Source of the DNA: Acidobacteriota bacterium
GTDB lineage: Bacteria; Acidobacteriota; Terriglobia; Bryobacterales; Bryobacteraceae
Assembly: GCA_029776225.1 (NCBI GenBank)
Contig: JAKOTR010000011.1
Location: forward strand, 310,001 to 374,000
Length of the DNA: 64,000 bases
Direction: 5' to 3'
The translations under genes were made by a program, and so were the position numbers. The notes below the pieces were generated by a model. It made no database searches and was not told the origin of the DNA. It was given only the letters and a program-made list of their open reading frames with translations. The stretch's first letter is position 1. Each line of letters opens with the position of its first letter. Positions 1-9,197 of this stretch are shown in pieces.

Positions 1-1
1 G

Positions 2-2191
2 CATGAAGTGTGGGTCCGAACCGCGCAGGAAATGAACAAGCGCGTGGACGCGGCCTGCGCGAAGCTCGGCTTTTCCCCGCTGAAGCAGCCCGTCACGCGT
101 GCGCCGAAGCCGCCGGGGCGGTTTTTCTTCGATTCCAATGACGTGCCCGTGCTCATCGAGCGCATCCGCGCGACGCTGCCCGAAGACGCCGGGCGCATCG
201 TGCGCGATGCGGAACGGATTTGTGAGCGCCGCTTCGATTTGCTGGGCTACGAGGGGCTCGATTTCGGCCGCGAAATCGACTGGCACTTCGACCCGGTCAA
301 CAACCGCCGCGCGCCGCGGACACTGTGGTTCCGCATCCCGTTCCTCGATTTCGATACCGTAGGCGACCACAAGGTCATCTGGGAATTGAACCGGCACCAG
401 CACTTGGTCACGCTCGCGAGAGCGTTCCTGCTGGCGGGCGAAACCCGCTATCTGGAGGAGCTTCAGGCGCAGTGGCACTCCTGGCAATCCGCCAACCCGT
501 ACCCCTACGGCATCAACTGGGCGAGCAGCCTGGAGGTCGCTTTCCGCTGCCTCTCCTGGATCTGGATTGACCATTTGCTGGCGGGCCGCGGCTTGGACAA
601 GTTCCGCGCCGTCCTCGCACCGGCGATCGCCGGGCACGCGCGCTACATCGCAAAGTACCTCTCCTACTACTTCGCGCCGAACACGCACCTGCTCGGGGAA
701 GCCGTGGCGCTTTATTTCGCCGGCACACTCTACCCGCAGTTCGCCGCCGCCGCGCGATGGCGGAGGCTCGGTTGGCGAATCGTCCAGAACGAGGCCGCGC
801 GCCAGGTACTTCCCGACGGCGCGCATTTCGAGCAATCGACCTACTATCACGTCTACGCGCTCGACATGTTCCTGCACGCGCGCCTGCTGGCCGCGCGCAA
901 CTGCGAGGAGGCGCCGTCGGAGTTCGACGCTGTGATCGAGCGAATGGCCGAGGCGCTCCGGGCGCAGTCCCAGGCGGGCGCCGCCCCGCGGTTCGGCGAC
1001 GACGACGGCGGGCGCTGGTTCGATCCGCGGCGCAATCGGACTGAGCACATGCTCGATCCGCTTGCCACGGCCGCCGTGGTTTTTCACCGCCCGGATTTCA
1101 AGGCCGCCGCTGGCGGCGTGCTGCGCGATGAATCCATCTGGCTGCTCGGGCCGGAAGGCGTGGAGGAATTTGACCGGCTGCCCTCCGAGCTGCGCCCGCC
1201 GGCTTCAACGCGGTGCGCCGCTTCGGGCGTGTACTGCCTTGCCGCATCGCAACCGCTGTTGCGCACGGTGATCGTCGACGCCGGCCCGCACGGCTACGGC
1301 TCCGGCGGCCACGGACACGCCGACGCCCTCAGCCTGCAATGGATCGCGCAGGGCCGGCACTGGCTCACCGATCCCGGCGCTTTCTGCTATTCGCTTCCGC
1401 GCGGGCGCAACCGCTTCCGCGGCACCGCAGCCCACAACACGCTGGAAGTCGATGGATTAGACCAGGCCGAGCCGGCTGGACCGTTCAACTGGGGCGCGAA
1501 GCCGGCCACCCGCCTCGAGCGCTGGCTGACCTCGCCGCTCGCCGACGTCTTCACCGCCAGCCACGACGGTTACTCGCGGCTAAGCGATCCGGTGATTCAC
1601 CGGCGCTGGGTGATCTCCTGGAAAACAGGTCTGCTTCTCGTCCGCGACGTGGCTCTCGGCCGCGCGGCGCACGATCTGGCGATTCACTGGCGACTGGGAC
1701 CGGGGTTCGCGCCGTCGCGCGAATGGCCGCGCGCGCGTACGTTCGCCGCGCCGGATGGCGCCGCGCTTACGTTCGCCTGGGCGGAAGATTCCGCCTGGAC
1801 GGCCGAGATCCTGGAAAGCGAGTGGTCGCCTGCCTACGGCGCCAGCGTTCCGGTCTTCGTGCTGCGCTATCGCGCGCGGGTGCCGCTGCCGGCGGAGTTC
1901 ACCGTCGCGCTGTCGCCGGGCGAGCGGGAGAATGCCGCGCTGGAACGGTTGCCGGGCGCGCCCGTGGTTTACAGGTACCGCGGCGGCGCCGATACGCTGC
2001 TCATCCTGTTCCAGGACGGCGGTGGGCCGTGGGAATGGGAAGGTTGGGAGAGCGATGCCCCCTTCCTGTGCTTCGGCCGCCACGCGGGCGAACCGTGGCT
2101 GCTGGCGCCCGATTCCGCCCGGCTCCGGTTTGAGGGGCGCGAAGTCAGGGGCCCGATTCCTCCCGCGTCGGCATTGGCTGCGCTTGAGTAA
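2..2191 (+). CDS. heparinase II/III family protein (5' end cut by window)
   Basis: Likely polysaccharide lyase acting on uronic-acid polymers, possibly the product of the facing polysaccharide operon. The frame is open to the left edge; the first in-frame start is GTG at 8, but the family N-terminus (EVWVRTAQEMNKR) begins just before it, so only a few residues are probably missing. About 730 residues are visible: an alpha-toroid N-terminal domain containing FDLLGYEGLDFG, GDHKVIWELNRHQH and NPYPYGINWASSLE, all typical of the family, then a beta-sheet heparinase domain with GSGGHGHADALS and the WLTDPGAFCYS region (residues ~430-470). No signal peptide can be judged. It converges on the glycosyltransferase at 2145 with a 47-nt overlap. 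Family assignment is firm; substrate is not known. Confidence 0.9.
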   Translation, partial: HEVWVRTAQEMNKRVDAACAKLGFSPLKQPVTRAPKPPGRFFFDSNDVPVLIERIRATLPEDAGRIVRDAERICERRFDLLGYEGLDFGREIDWHFDPVNNRRAPRTLWFRIPFLDFDTVGDHKVIWELNRHQHLVTLARAFLLAGETRYLEELQAQWHSWQSANPYPYGINWASSLEVAFRCLSWIWIDHLLAGRGLDKFRAVLAPAIAGHARYIAKYLSYYFAPNTHLLGEAVALYFAGTLYPQFAAAARWRRLGWRIVQNEAARQVLPDGAHFEQSTYYHVYALDMFLHARLLAARNCEEAPSEFDAVIERMAEALRAQSQAGAAPRFGDDDGGRWFDPRRNRTEHMLDPLATAAVVFHRPDFKAAAGGVLRDESIWLLGPEGVEEFDRLPSELRPPASTRCAASGVYCLAASQPLLRTVIVDAGPHGYGSGGHGHADALSLQWIAQGRHWLTDPGAFCYSLPRGRNRFRGTAAHNTLEVDGLDQAEPAGPFNWGAKPATRLERWLTSPLADVFTASHDGYSRLSDPVIHRRWVISWKTGLLLVRDVALGRAAHDLAIHWRLGPGFAPSREWPRARTFAAPDGAALTFAWAEDSAWTAEILESEWSPAYGASVPVFVLRYRARVPLPAEFTVALSPGERENAALERLPGAPVVYRYRGGADTLLILFQDGGGPWEWEGWESDAPFLCFGRHAGEPWLLAPDSARLRFEGREVRGPIPPASALAALE

Positions 2192-3371
2192 AGGTTTTTC
2201 CGCGAACATTGACCCGGGTGGGCTGCCAGAGGCTCCCGCGCGGCAGCAGCAGGGAGAACGCGGCCAGGAACGCCGCGGCCATCAGCGCTATGGCGGTGCG
2301 CACAGGAGACGTGATCCGCTTCAGAGCGAACGAATCGGGCAGGATGGTGTCCAGGAGCGCAAGCGCGAGCGCCGCCGCCTGTGCGCTTAGCGCCGCCGCG
2401 CGCCACATATCGGGAAGCCCGAAGCTGGAAACAAAAGCTGCGAGCAGCGCCCACGGCAGCAGCAGGCGGCCCAGTTTGTGGGAAACAAAGTGGAACCACA
2501 TGCGGTTGCGCGGGCCGAGCAGCGCCGGGTAGTCGCCTATGGTTTGGTACACGCCGGCGAGCGTCCGCACCTTGCGGCGGAATTCCGATTTGAGCGAGGT
2601 GGGGTAATCGTACGCGCGCGCACCCTCCTCGAGCACGATCCGGTAGCCTTGGAAGAATGCGCGCAGCGGCAGGTTGACGTCGTCCAGAATCGTGCCCGCG
2701 GGCAGGGGTCCCGCGAGCGAAGCGCGCATCGCGTAGATGCAGCCTGTGGCGCCCAGAATGGAATCAACGCGGCTCTGGCACTTGCGTATACACTTCTCGT
2801 AGCGCCAGTAGAGGCCGACGTTGGCTTCCTCCAGCGTCTCGCCGCGCAGGATGAACAGCTCGCCCGTCGCGACGCCCACGGTGGGATCGGCGAAGCAGGC
2901 CACCAGGTTGCGCAGCGCCGCCGGGTCGAGCTTCTGCCGCACGTCGGTGAAAAACAGGATCTCGCCGCGGGCGCGCCGCATCCCTTCGTTCAGCGCCAGC
3001 GCTTTTCCGCTTGGCGGGATCGCGACCAGCTCGACGCCCCGCGCCGCGTATTCACGCACCGCCGCCTCCGTGCCGTCGGTCGAGCCATCGGAAATGACGA
3101 TAATCTGGAGTAATTCCGCCGGATAATCCAGCTCCAGAATGGACTCGAGCTTCTGCCGAATCCACGCCTCGCCGTTGCGTACCGGCAGCAGTACGGTGAC
3201 GGACTTCAGCAGCGGTTCCTTGCGGACCGGCCGCGCGCGAAACCGGGCCAGCAAGTACAGCAGAACGGGATAGCCGAGCACCACGTAAACAGCAAAAGCG
3301 GCGCTCAGCAGAAACACCGTGGCACTCAGCACAACACTGATTGTAAACACATGTGTGCACTCGAAGCGCAC
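2145..3371 (-). CDS. membrane glycosyltransferase, family 2
   Basis: Inverting GT2 enzyme expected to build a surface polysaccharide at the inner membrane. 408 residues: an N-terminal transmembrane segment (~10-40), a GT-A domain with VLLPVRNGEAW, the donor-binding ISDGSTDGT, a DVR metal-site variant of DXD, DDVNLPLRAF as likely acid/base region and a RRKVRT motif in place of QXXRW, then two to three C-terminal membrane helices (~300-385). The architecture is that of hyaluronan/poly-N-acetylglucosamine synthase-like transferases. Last gene of the minus-strand operon that starts at 7948; 63 nt separate it from the upstream glycosyltransferase. The ATG at 3371 gives a short polar stretch before the first helix; a slightly later start is possible. 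The 3' end overlaps the heparinase gene on the other strand. Confidence 0.88.
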   Translation of the reverse strand: MRFECTHVFTISVVLSATVFLLSAAFAVYVVLGYPVLLYLLARFRARPVRKEPLLKSVTVLLPVRNGEAWIRQKLESILELDYPAELLQIIVISDGSTDGTEAAVREYAARGVELVAIPPSGKALALNEGMRRARGEILFFTDVRQKLDPAALRNLVACFADPTVGVATGELFILRGETLEEANVGLYWRYEKCIRKCQSRVDSILGATGCIYAMRASLAGPLPAGTILDDVNLPLRAFFQGYRIVLEEGARAYDYPTSLKSEFRRKVRTLAGVYQTIGDYPALLGPRNRMWFHFVSHKLGRLLLPWALLAAFVSSFGLPDMWRAAALSAQAAALALALLDTILPDSFALKRITSPVRTAIALMAAAFLAAFSLLLPRGSLWQPTRVNVRGKTFTQAQPMPTREESGP

Positions 3372-3434
3372 AAGTTAGAGTCCAAAAAAGCCGTGCCGGC
3401 CAGCCCGGACAGAACACGGGGCGCCATAACGCGC

Positions 3435-4634
3435 TCAGCCCAACGCTGGGGCGCTCTCCAGCGCGCGCTCGAAACAACTTGCCACGCGCTCCCACGAAAA
3501 CTTCGCGCGAACCATTTCCAGTGCGGCGGAGGCCAGCCGCGCCCGCTCATCCGCATCGGCCAGCAGCTCCATACAGCTCTCCGCAAAAGCCGCGGGGGAA
3601 TCGGCGATCCGTATGTCGTTCGGGGGATTTACGTGCAGCCCCTCGGCCCCGATGGTGGTCGAAACCACGGGAACGCCCGCGGCCATCGATTCGTAAATCT
3701 TCAAGCGCGTGCCGCCGCCGATGCGCAGCGGCACGACGGACACCGACGAACCCCACAGGTACGGGCGGACGTCCGGCACCGTGCCCGTTACAAAGATGTT
3801 GCGGTCCTGCCGCGCCAGCGCTGTGATGCCTGGCGCGGGCGTGCGCCCAACGATGCCGAAGGTGCAGCCGGGCCGCTTGCGCCGGATCAGCGGAAGAATT
3901 TCCTGCACGAAATAGCTCACGCCGTCGATGTTCGGCAGCCAGTCCATTGACCCGACGAACACGAGATCGGCAAACGGCTCAACAGACGGCGGCGCGGCGA
4001 AGTACTCGATGTTCACGCCCGTGGGAATTTCGGAAACGCGAGAGACGCCGAACAGCTTCCGCATCAGCGCCGCGTCCACGGCCGATACGGCGGCGATGTG
4101 CCCGGCGGCGCGCGACACGCGGCGCTCATAACGAAACATGCGGCGCGCCTGCAGCCCGTAATAGAGCTTTCGCAGCGGGTCCGGGGCGCAGGCGGCGCGG
4201 CGGCGCCAGATCATGGTTTCCACGTTGTGCTGGAAAAACAGGCTGCGGTCGAGCGCGGGAAAGTAGGAGGTCGGCGCCAGATGGTCCACTACGGCGCGGT
4301 CGAAGCGGCCGGTGCGGATCAAGTTTTCGAGAAAGCGGCCCAGCGCGGGCGAATAGAACCGGCTCACCGCAAGCGGCATTTCCGAAAAGCAGTTGCGCGC
4401 GAGCTGAACGGCGAACGCCGGCGAGCTTTTCGGCGGGATGCGGTGCTCGAACGGGTAGCAGCGGGTGCAGTACTCCCTGCTCGCTTCACAAGCCTCGGGG
4501 TGTGCGGGGTCGGCAATGGCGACGTAATGGATCTCGTGGCGGCGGTGGAGCTGCCGCAGGATTTCGAGCGACCGTATCTGGCCGCCCTTGGTGGTCGGGT
4601 GAAGAAAGTTCGTGTTGACCCAGAGTATCTTCAT
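3435..4634 (-). CDS. glycosyltransferase, GT4-like (sugar transferase of PEP-CTERM/exosortase type clusters)
   Basis: Retaining GT-B glycosyltransferase, 399 residues, cytoplasmic. The N-terminal Rossmann half begins MKILWVNTNFLHPTTKGGQIR; the C-terminal half has LVFVGSMDWLPNIDGV, IVGRTP and the donor-binding stretch VVPLRIGGGTRLKIYESMA followed by GVPVVST. This layout resembles the stp1/EpsH-associated sugar transferases that sit next to asparagine-synthase-like genes, as here. The open frame runs further upstream, but the ATG at 4634 is chosen because it overlaps the asnB stop as ATGA and starts the family's conserved N-terminus. Acts with the neighbouring GT2 and the polymerase on one surface glycan; sugar specificity cannot be read from the sequence. 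Confidence 0.88.
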   Translation of the reverse strand: MKILWVNTNFLHPTTKGGQIRSLEILRQLHRRHEIHYVAIADPAHPEACEASREYCTRCYPFEHRIPPKSSPAFAVQLARNCFSEMPLAVSRFYSPALGRFLENLIRTGRFDRAVVDHLAPTSYFPALDRSLFFQHNVETMIWRRRAACAPDPLRKLYYGLQARRMFRYERRVSRAAGHIAAVSAVDAALMRKLFGVSRVSEIPTGVNIEYFAAPPSVEPFADLVFVGSMDWLPNIDGVSYFVQEILPLIRRKRPGCTFGIVGRTPAPGITALARQDRNIFVTGTVPDVRPYLWGSSVSVVPLRIGGGTRLKIYESMAAGVPVVSTTIGAEGLHVNPPNDIRIADSPAAFAESCMELLADADERARLASAALEMVRAKFSWERVASCFERALESAPALG

Positions 4635-6550
4635 CGTGCTGTTTCGGCGGCCTGCGACGGTTTGAGCCGGCCGGTCAGAAAAACTTCGCCCCAGAGCTGG
4701 AGATTGAGCAGGCGCCAGATGCGGTCGGTGGCGTCTTCGATTCCCTGCGAATGCCGCGCGAGCAGCGCGTCGAGTTCGGTTCGGTTTACGTATTCCGCCA
4801 GCAGACCGCCAGGGGCGCGCAAACTGTCGATCAGCGGCGCCGCCGCCGGGCGGAGCAGCCACTCCCGCAGCGGCGTCGGGAAACCCATCTTTCTGCGGTA
4901 CACGATGTCGCGCGGCAGCAAGTCCTCCACCGCGCGCTTGAAAATGTATTTCTGCGTGCGGCCGCGGATTTTGAGCCTTGCGGGGACTCGCGCGGCGAAC
5001 TCGACGAAAGTGTGATCCAGCAGCGGTACACGGCTTTCAATCGAGCACGCCATGCTCATCTGGTCCTGCTTCATCAGCAGCTCGACGAGGTAAGTCTTCG
5101 AGTCCGCGTAGAGCATGCGGTCGAGGGCCGGAACGCGCGGGCGCGCATTCCAGTAGCCGAGGTACTGCGCGTAGGGCGATGGGCCCGGCGGGAGCGAAAA
5201 CAGGCGCTCCTGATCGGCGCCCGAGAAGGCGCAGTAAAAGTTGTCCAGGTAAAGCGATTCGAGAGAGTCGCCGCGCGCAAGGAATGTGTGGCCGAGCTTG
5301 CGCCGCAGCCCGGCGGAGAGCAGCCTGGAAGCGGCTGCCTGCCGGCGGATCCAGCCGCGCAGCGCCGGCGGCAGCAGCCGGTAGCCCGACATCCACTTCC
5401 GGTTCATCAGGTAGAAACGGTAGCGCGCGTAGCCTGCGAACAGCTCGTCGCTTCCCTCGCCGGTGAGCACCACCTTGACCCGCGAGGCGGCCAGCCGCGA
5501 GACGAAGTACAGCGAAACGCTGGAGGGCCAGGCGATCGGCTCGTCCTCGTGCCAGATCAGGCGCGGCAGCGCGGAGAAAAAATCCTCCAGGCCGACGACC
5601 ACCTCGTGGTGATCGGAACCGATCGCGCGCGCCGCCTGCCGGGCATAGCCGAGCTCGCTGAACTCTCCTTCCGCGTAGCCGACGGAAAATGTCTCCACCG
5701 GGCCGGGAACCATGCGGCGCACAAGCGCGGCGATTGCGCTTGAATCGACGCCGCCGCTCAAGAAGACGCCGAGCGGCACGTCGCTCATGAGCCGCGTGCG
5801 CACAGCCTCTTCCAGCCGCCGGCGGCATTCGGAGATCCAGAACGCCTCGTCCTCCGGTTCCCCGCCTGCCTGCGCGGGCAGGTCCCAATAGCGTCGGATC
5901 TCGAGCCGCGTGGCGGCCGGTTCGAACGTGAGCGTGTGGCCCGGCATCAGCTTGCGGATTCCCGAGAACATCGTGCGCTCGCCGCTGAGATACCCCAAGG
6001 CGAGATACTCCGGCAGCGCCTCTTCTTCCAGAGCGCAGCGAATGTCCGGATGCTCGAGCAGCGCTTTGATTTCGGAAGCGAAGGCGAACAGCCGCCCGTC
6101 CCAGAAGTAGTAGAAAGGCTTGATGCCGAGGCGGTCGCGCGCGCAGAACAGCCTCCGGGCGGCGCGGTCCCAGATGGCGAACGAGAACATGCCGCGAAAG
6201 CGGTCCACGCAGCCGGGCCCGTACTGCTCGTAGGCGTGGAGGATGGTTTCCGTGTCGCAGCGTGTGCGATAGCGGTGGCCGGCGCGCTCCAGTTCGGGAC
6301 GCAGCGCGGCGTGGTTGAACACTTCGCCGTTGTAGACGATCCAGAGATTGCCGTCTTCGTTCGACATGGGCTGGCGGCCGGCGGCCAGATCGATGATGCT
6401 GAGGCGGCGGTGGGCCAGAGTGGCCCAAGTATCGGAGTAGGAGCCGCGGTCATCGGGCCCGCGATGCCGTAGCAACGCGGCCATTCGCTCCACGAGCGCC
6501 GGGGACCTCGGGTCGGGGTTGACGCTGACGCATCCGGCGATTCCGCACAT
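4631..6550 (-). CDS. asnB: asparagine synthase (glutamine-hydrolysing)-like amidotransferase
   Basis: 639-residue two-domain enzyme. The N-terminal class II glutaminase has Cys2 as nucleophile (MCGIAG), RGPDDRG at ~30, IVYNGEVFNH at 71-80 and CDTETILHAYEQYG at ~98. The C-terminal synthetase has the ATP-pyrophosphatase P-loop SGGVDSS at 265-271 and GEGSDELFAGY. In glycan clusters such proteins are thought to amidate uronic acids rather than make free asparagine; that role is an inference from its place between the polymerase (3 nt upstream) and a glycosyltransferase (ATGA overlap downstream). Length and motifs match amidotransferase 1 of exosortase-associated clusters, but no exosortase or PEP-CTERM gene is visible here. 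Confidence 0.9.
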   Translation of the reverse strand: MCGIAGCVSVNPDPRSPALVERMAALLRHRGPDDRGSYSDTWATLAHRRLSIIDLAAGRQPMSNEDGNLWIVYNGEVFNHAALRPELERAGHRYRTRCDTETILHAYEQYGPGCVDRFRGMFSFAIWDRAARRLFCARDRLGIKPFYYFWDGRLFAFASEIKALLEHPDIRCALEEEALPEYLALGYLSGERTMFSGIRKLMPGHTLTFEPAATRLEIRRYWDLPAQAGGEPEDEAFWISECRRRLEEAVRTRLMSDVPLGVFLSGGVDSSAIAALVRRMVPGPVETFSVGYAEGEFSELGYARQAARAIGSDHHEVVVGLEDFFSALPRLIWHEDEPIAWPSSVSLYFVSRLAASRVKVVLTGEGSDELFAGYARYRFYLMNRKWMSGYRLLPPALRGWIRRQAAASRLLSAGLRRKLGHTFLARGDSLESLYLDNFYCAFSGADQERLFSLPPGPSPYAQYLGYWNARPRVPALDRMLYADSKTYLVELLMKQDQMSMACSIESRVPLLDHTFVEFAARVPARLKIRGRTQKYIFKRAVEDLLPRDIVYRRKMGFPTPLREWLLRPAAAPLIDSLRAPGGLLAEYVNRTELDALLARHSQGIEDATDRIWRLLNLQLWGEVFLTGRLKPSQAAETAR

Positions 6551-6553
6551 GGC

Positions 6554-7948
6554 TCAGGCGGTTCCTGCACTGCTGCCGGCCGCTCTCCTGGCGAACACCG
6601 GCGAAAGGCGCTGCGGAGGCGGCGCGGCGAGCGGCTGTGGCGCGGGCGGCGACACCGGATTTGTGGCGATTGCGCGTTTGAACTCAAGCGCGCCCGTGCG
6701 CGAAAACACCACCGCCAGCCCGCCCAGCGTCAAGAATTGCGTCTGGAAAGCAAAGCTTCCGAACATCGAGGAAACCACGTACGCCCAAAGCGACAGACGC
6801 ATGCAGAGCGAAGCGGCGGAGATTTCGGCCAGCCGCGGAGTGAGCTTGCGCCGCGGCGTCCTGGGAAGCGAAACAGCCTGGAAGGCGAAGATGATGGCTG
6901 CGGTATAGAAGACCAGGGCCGGAATGCCGTTCTGGCTCGAAACTTCGGTGAAGCTGTTGTGCGTGACCTGCCAGGAGCCCTTGCGGCCGCGCGTGGCGCG
7001 CGAGTAGATGTCCTGGGCCACGTCGAACTGGCCTGGGCCGACTCCGAACAGAGGGTTGTGCAGGGTCAGTATGATGCTGTCCTGAAGCAGCGCCCACCGG
7101 CTCCAGGTGGAACTGACTGCGCTGCCTGCGAACCTCTCGTCGAACTCCGAGTAGGTTTCGCTTTCCTCGGCGTCGAAAAAAGTCACGTATCTCCGGACGA
7201 GGTAGTCCGGCAGCAGCAGCGCGGCGGCGGCCACCACCACGAGCACTCCAATCGTGAGCTGGAACTTGTGAACCATCGAGGAGCGCCAGAACAGCACCAG
7301 CGCAACCACGGCGGCGGCAACCAGCGCGCCGCGGGAACCGGTTTTGGACATGGCCACCAGAATGGGCACCATCGCCAGGTACGAGAGGACCCGGTAGGAG
7401 CGCTTCAGGTTCGGGTTGCCGGCAATGTACCACCAGAAAGGCAGCGCCATGAGAAGAATCTGGGCGAGATCGTTCGGGTTCGTGAAGCGGCCGACGCTGA
7501 GCATCAGCCGGCCCTGCGGCATTTCGCCGACCCAGAGCGCCAGCAGAGCCAGAACGAGAATGGACCAGGCAATCGTGTGTACAAGATGGCGGAACTGCCC
7601 CCAGGTGGTAGCGAGGCCAGCCAGTACAAAATAGAGCAGAAATGTTTTCATCCACAGCTTGACGGCGGTAATGCTGCCGCCAATCCAGACGCTGAACGGG
7701 ACGGCCATGAACATCCAACCCGTCAGCAGCAGCAGGCAGACGCCGATGCGGTGCGTGTAGGCCCGGAGAATCCCGCCGCCGAGAAAAGCGGCGAACATCG
7801 AGGCGTAGAGAGTCAGGCTGGGGATACGCAGATAGGGAAACGTGAGGTCGAGCACCCGGCTGTGCAGGATGAACACGTAGAAGAGCAAACACAGAAAAGC
7901 GATTTTGTGCAGAGGGCTGACGTACGGTTCGGAACTCGCCATTCGCAT
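6554..7948 (-). CDS. O-antigen ligase/polymerase (Wzy_C type) membrane protein
   Basis: About 464 residues with roughly ten to twelve hydrophobic helices and a large polar loop containing FGVGPGQFDVA and the conserved HNSFTEVSSQNGIP, the signature of the O-antigen ligase/polymerase family. It would join repeat units of a surface polysaccharide in the inner membrane. The frame is open to 8017, but ATG at 7948 (or the ATG two codons later, 7942) follows a GGGGTGGG ribosome-binding stretch and starts just before the first helix, so the longer version is unlikely. First gene of a four-gene operon (polymerase, asnB, two glycosyltransferases). The C-terminal ~40 residues are Pro/Ala-rich and probably unstructured. 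Confidence 0.85.
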   Translation of the reverse strand: MRMASSEPYVSPLHKIAFLCLLFYVFILHSRVLDLTFPYLRIPSLTLYASMFAAFLGGGILRAYTHRIGVCLLLLTGWMFMAVPFSVWIGGSITAVKLWMKTFLLYFVLAGLATTWGQFRHLVHTIAWSILVLALLALWVGEMPQGRLMLSVGRFTNPNDLAQILLMALPFWWYIAGNPNLKRSYRVLSYLAMVPILVAMSKTGSRGALVAAAVVALVLFWRSSMVHKFQLTIGVLVVVAAAALLLPDYLVRRYVTFFDAEESETYSEFDERFAGSAVSSTWSRWALLQDSIILTLHNPLFGVGPGQFDVAQDIYSRATRGRKGSWQVTHNSFTEVSSQNGIPALVFYTAAIIFAFQAVSLPRTPRRKLTPRLAEISAASLCMRLSLWAYVVSSMFGSFAFQTQFLTLGGLAVVFSRTGALEFKRAIATNPVSPPAPQPLAAPPPQRLSPVFARRAAGSSAGTA

Positions 7949-8124
7949 CCCACCCCGCCGCGCTGACGGCGGACCCCCAATGGCTTGAGAATCTGCGCCC
8001 CGCCATGCCCCAGACACGGTCGGGCCGCTGTTGCCCCAGTGCTGAATTCTGTTTTCACTGTAGCATGCGGAGTGGGGATGGGGCCGGGCCGGAAGTTTGC
8101 GATGTGAAACTGGGAGTCCGGCGC

Positions 8125-9159
8125 CTAGAACGGCAAGGGCGAGTTCACTGCCGGGATCACTTCAATCTCCACCGGGTTGCTGAAGTGGCTGTTGACCGTG
8201 CGCACCCGGACTTCGTGCCGCCCGGGGTCCAGGCCCGAAGGCAGCCAGAAATTCGCCTGCCAGCCGTCGCCGCCGAGCGACGTCGCGGTGAGCGCGGGCA
8301 CGCCGTAGCCGTCCAGCTCGATGCGCAGGCTCTCCTTCGTGACCTGCTCCTTCGTGTTGAAGAAGCAGCAGACGTAGAGGTCTTTGTTTTTCGGGAAGCG
8401 GTTGCTCCAGTCGCGATTGTTTGCGGCGGCGTTCAGCACGGGCGGCGGGCAGGACGGGTTTGCGGGCGGGGGTTCCCAGTGACGGTAGCAGGTGACGTGC
8501 GCCCGCTGCTTCACCACCTCTCCGAGTTCCACGCGCGCGAAGCCCGCCGATCGGCACAGCGCCAGAAGGCAGGCAGTGGTGGGGCCGTACCAGTTGTCGG
8601 TCTGGCCGCCCAGCTCGTCGGTTTCGTAAAACTCCATCATGTACGGGCCGGGCTCCAGACCGTCGTCGATCACGAAGGATTCCACCAGCGCCATCTCACG
8701 CGTCAACTGGCAGATCCGTTCGAGCGCCAGCAGCGGGTGCCGCAGATGGTAAAGCACCCCGAAGAAGAGTACGATGTCGAAGCGCCCGACCGTGGCCGGG
8801 CAAAGCTCGTCCACGTCCAAGATGCGGTAGTCCACCTTCGAGCCCAGCAGCTCATGGGCGATGCGGAACTTTTCGACATCGATGCAATCCACCGCCACGA
8901 CCTCGGCCCCGCGCCGCTCCATCTCGAAGCTGAACCAGCCGTCCCAGGCGCCCACGTCCAGAACTCGCTTGCCGCGGAGGTCCTCGGGCACGGGGAAGCG
9001 TGCCAGGCGCTGCTTCAAATGATCGATGCTCTGCACACCCTCAATCACCCGGCCGTCGGGCAACTGGATGCTGTGGTACCAGCCCTTCCGGTTGAGGATC
9101 TCGATCTGCTCCTTGACCCATCTGGTGGATTTTTCGTCCCCGGATTTGAGCCACGCCAT
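8125..9159 (-). CDS. class I SAM-dependent methyltransferase, DUF1698/CmoB-like, with C-terminal extension
   Basis: 344 residues. Motif I is VLDVGAWDGWFSFEMERRG, followed by EVVAVDCIDVEKF, YRILDVDEL and DIVLFFGVLYHLRHPLLALE, matching DUF1698 methyltransferases related to tRNA-modifying CmoB. It begins with a helical region containing GWYHSIQLPDG, also typical. About 100 C-terminal residues form an added beta-rich domain (ESLRIELDGYG, HEVRVRTVNSHFSNPVEIEV) that looks like an Ig-like carbohydrate or surface domain and is not part of CmoB; a glycan or small-molecule target is therefore more likely than tRNA. It lies 176 nt upstream of the polysaccharide operon on the same strand. The start at 9159 is 38 bp from the divergent DUF488 start. 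Confidence 0.8.
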   Translation of the reverse strand: MAWLKSGDEKSTRWVKEQIEILNRKGWYHSIQLPDGRVIEGVQSIDHLKQRLARFPVPEDLRGKRVLDVGAWDGWFSFEMERRGAEVVAVDCIDVEKFRIAHELLGSKVDYRILDVDELCPATVGRFDIVLFFGVLYHLRHPLLALERICQLTREMALVESFVIDDGLEPGPYMMEFYETDELGGQTDNWYGPTTACLLALCRSAGFARVELGEVVKQRAHVTCYRHWEPPPANPSCPPPVLNAAANNRDWSNRFPKNKDLYVCCFFNTKEQVTKESLRIELDGYGVPALTATSLGGDGWQANFWLPSGLDPGRHEVRVRTVNSHFSNPVEIEVIPAVNSPLPF

Positions 9160-9197
9160 AGGGGTATGTTATCAGGCAGGGGGCTCGATTCCGCCCT

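Noticed and set aside
1213-2133. A 306-codon frame inside the heparinase gene
   Set aside because: Same-strand shadow in another frame, extremely Arg-rich, no signal or domain.
6737-7966. A 409-codon plus-strand frame antisense to the polymerase
   Set aside because: Translation is His/Gln/Arg-rich and non-globular, whereas the opposite strand gives a clean multi-helix polymerase.
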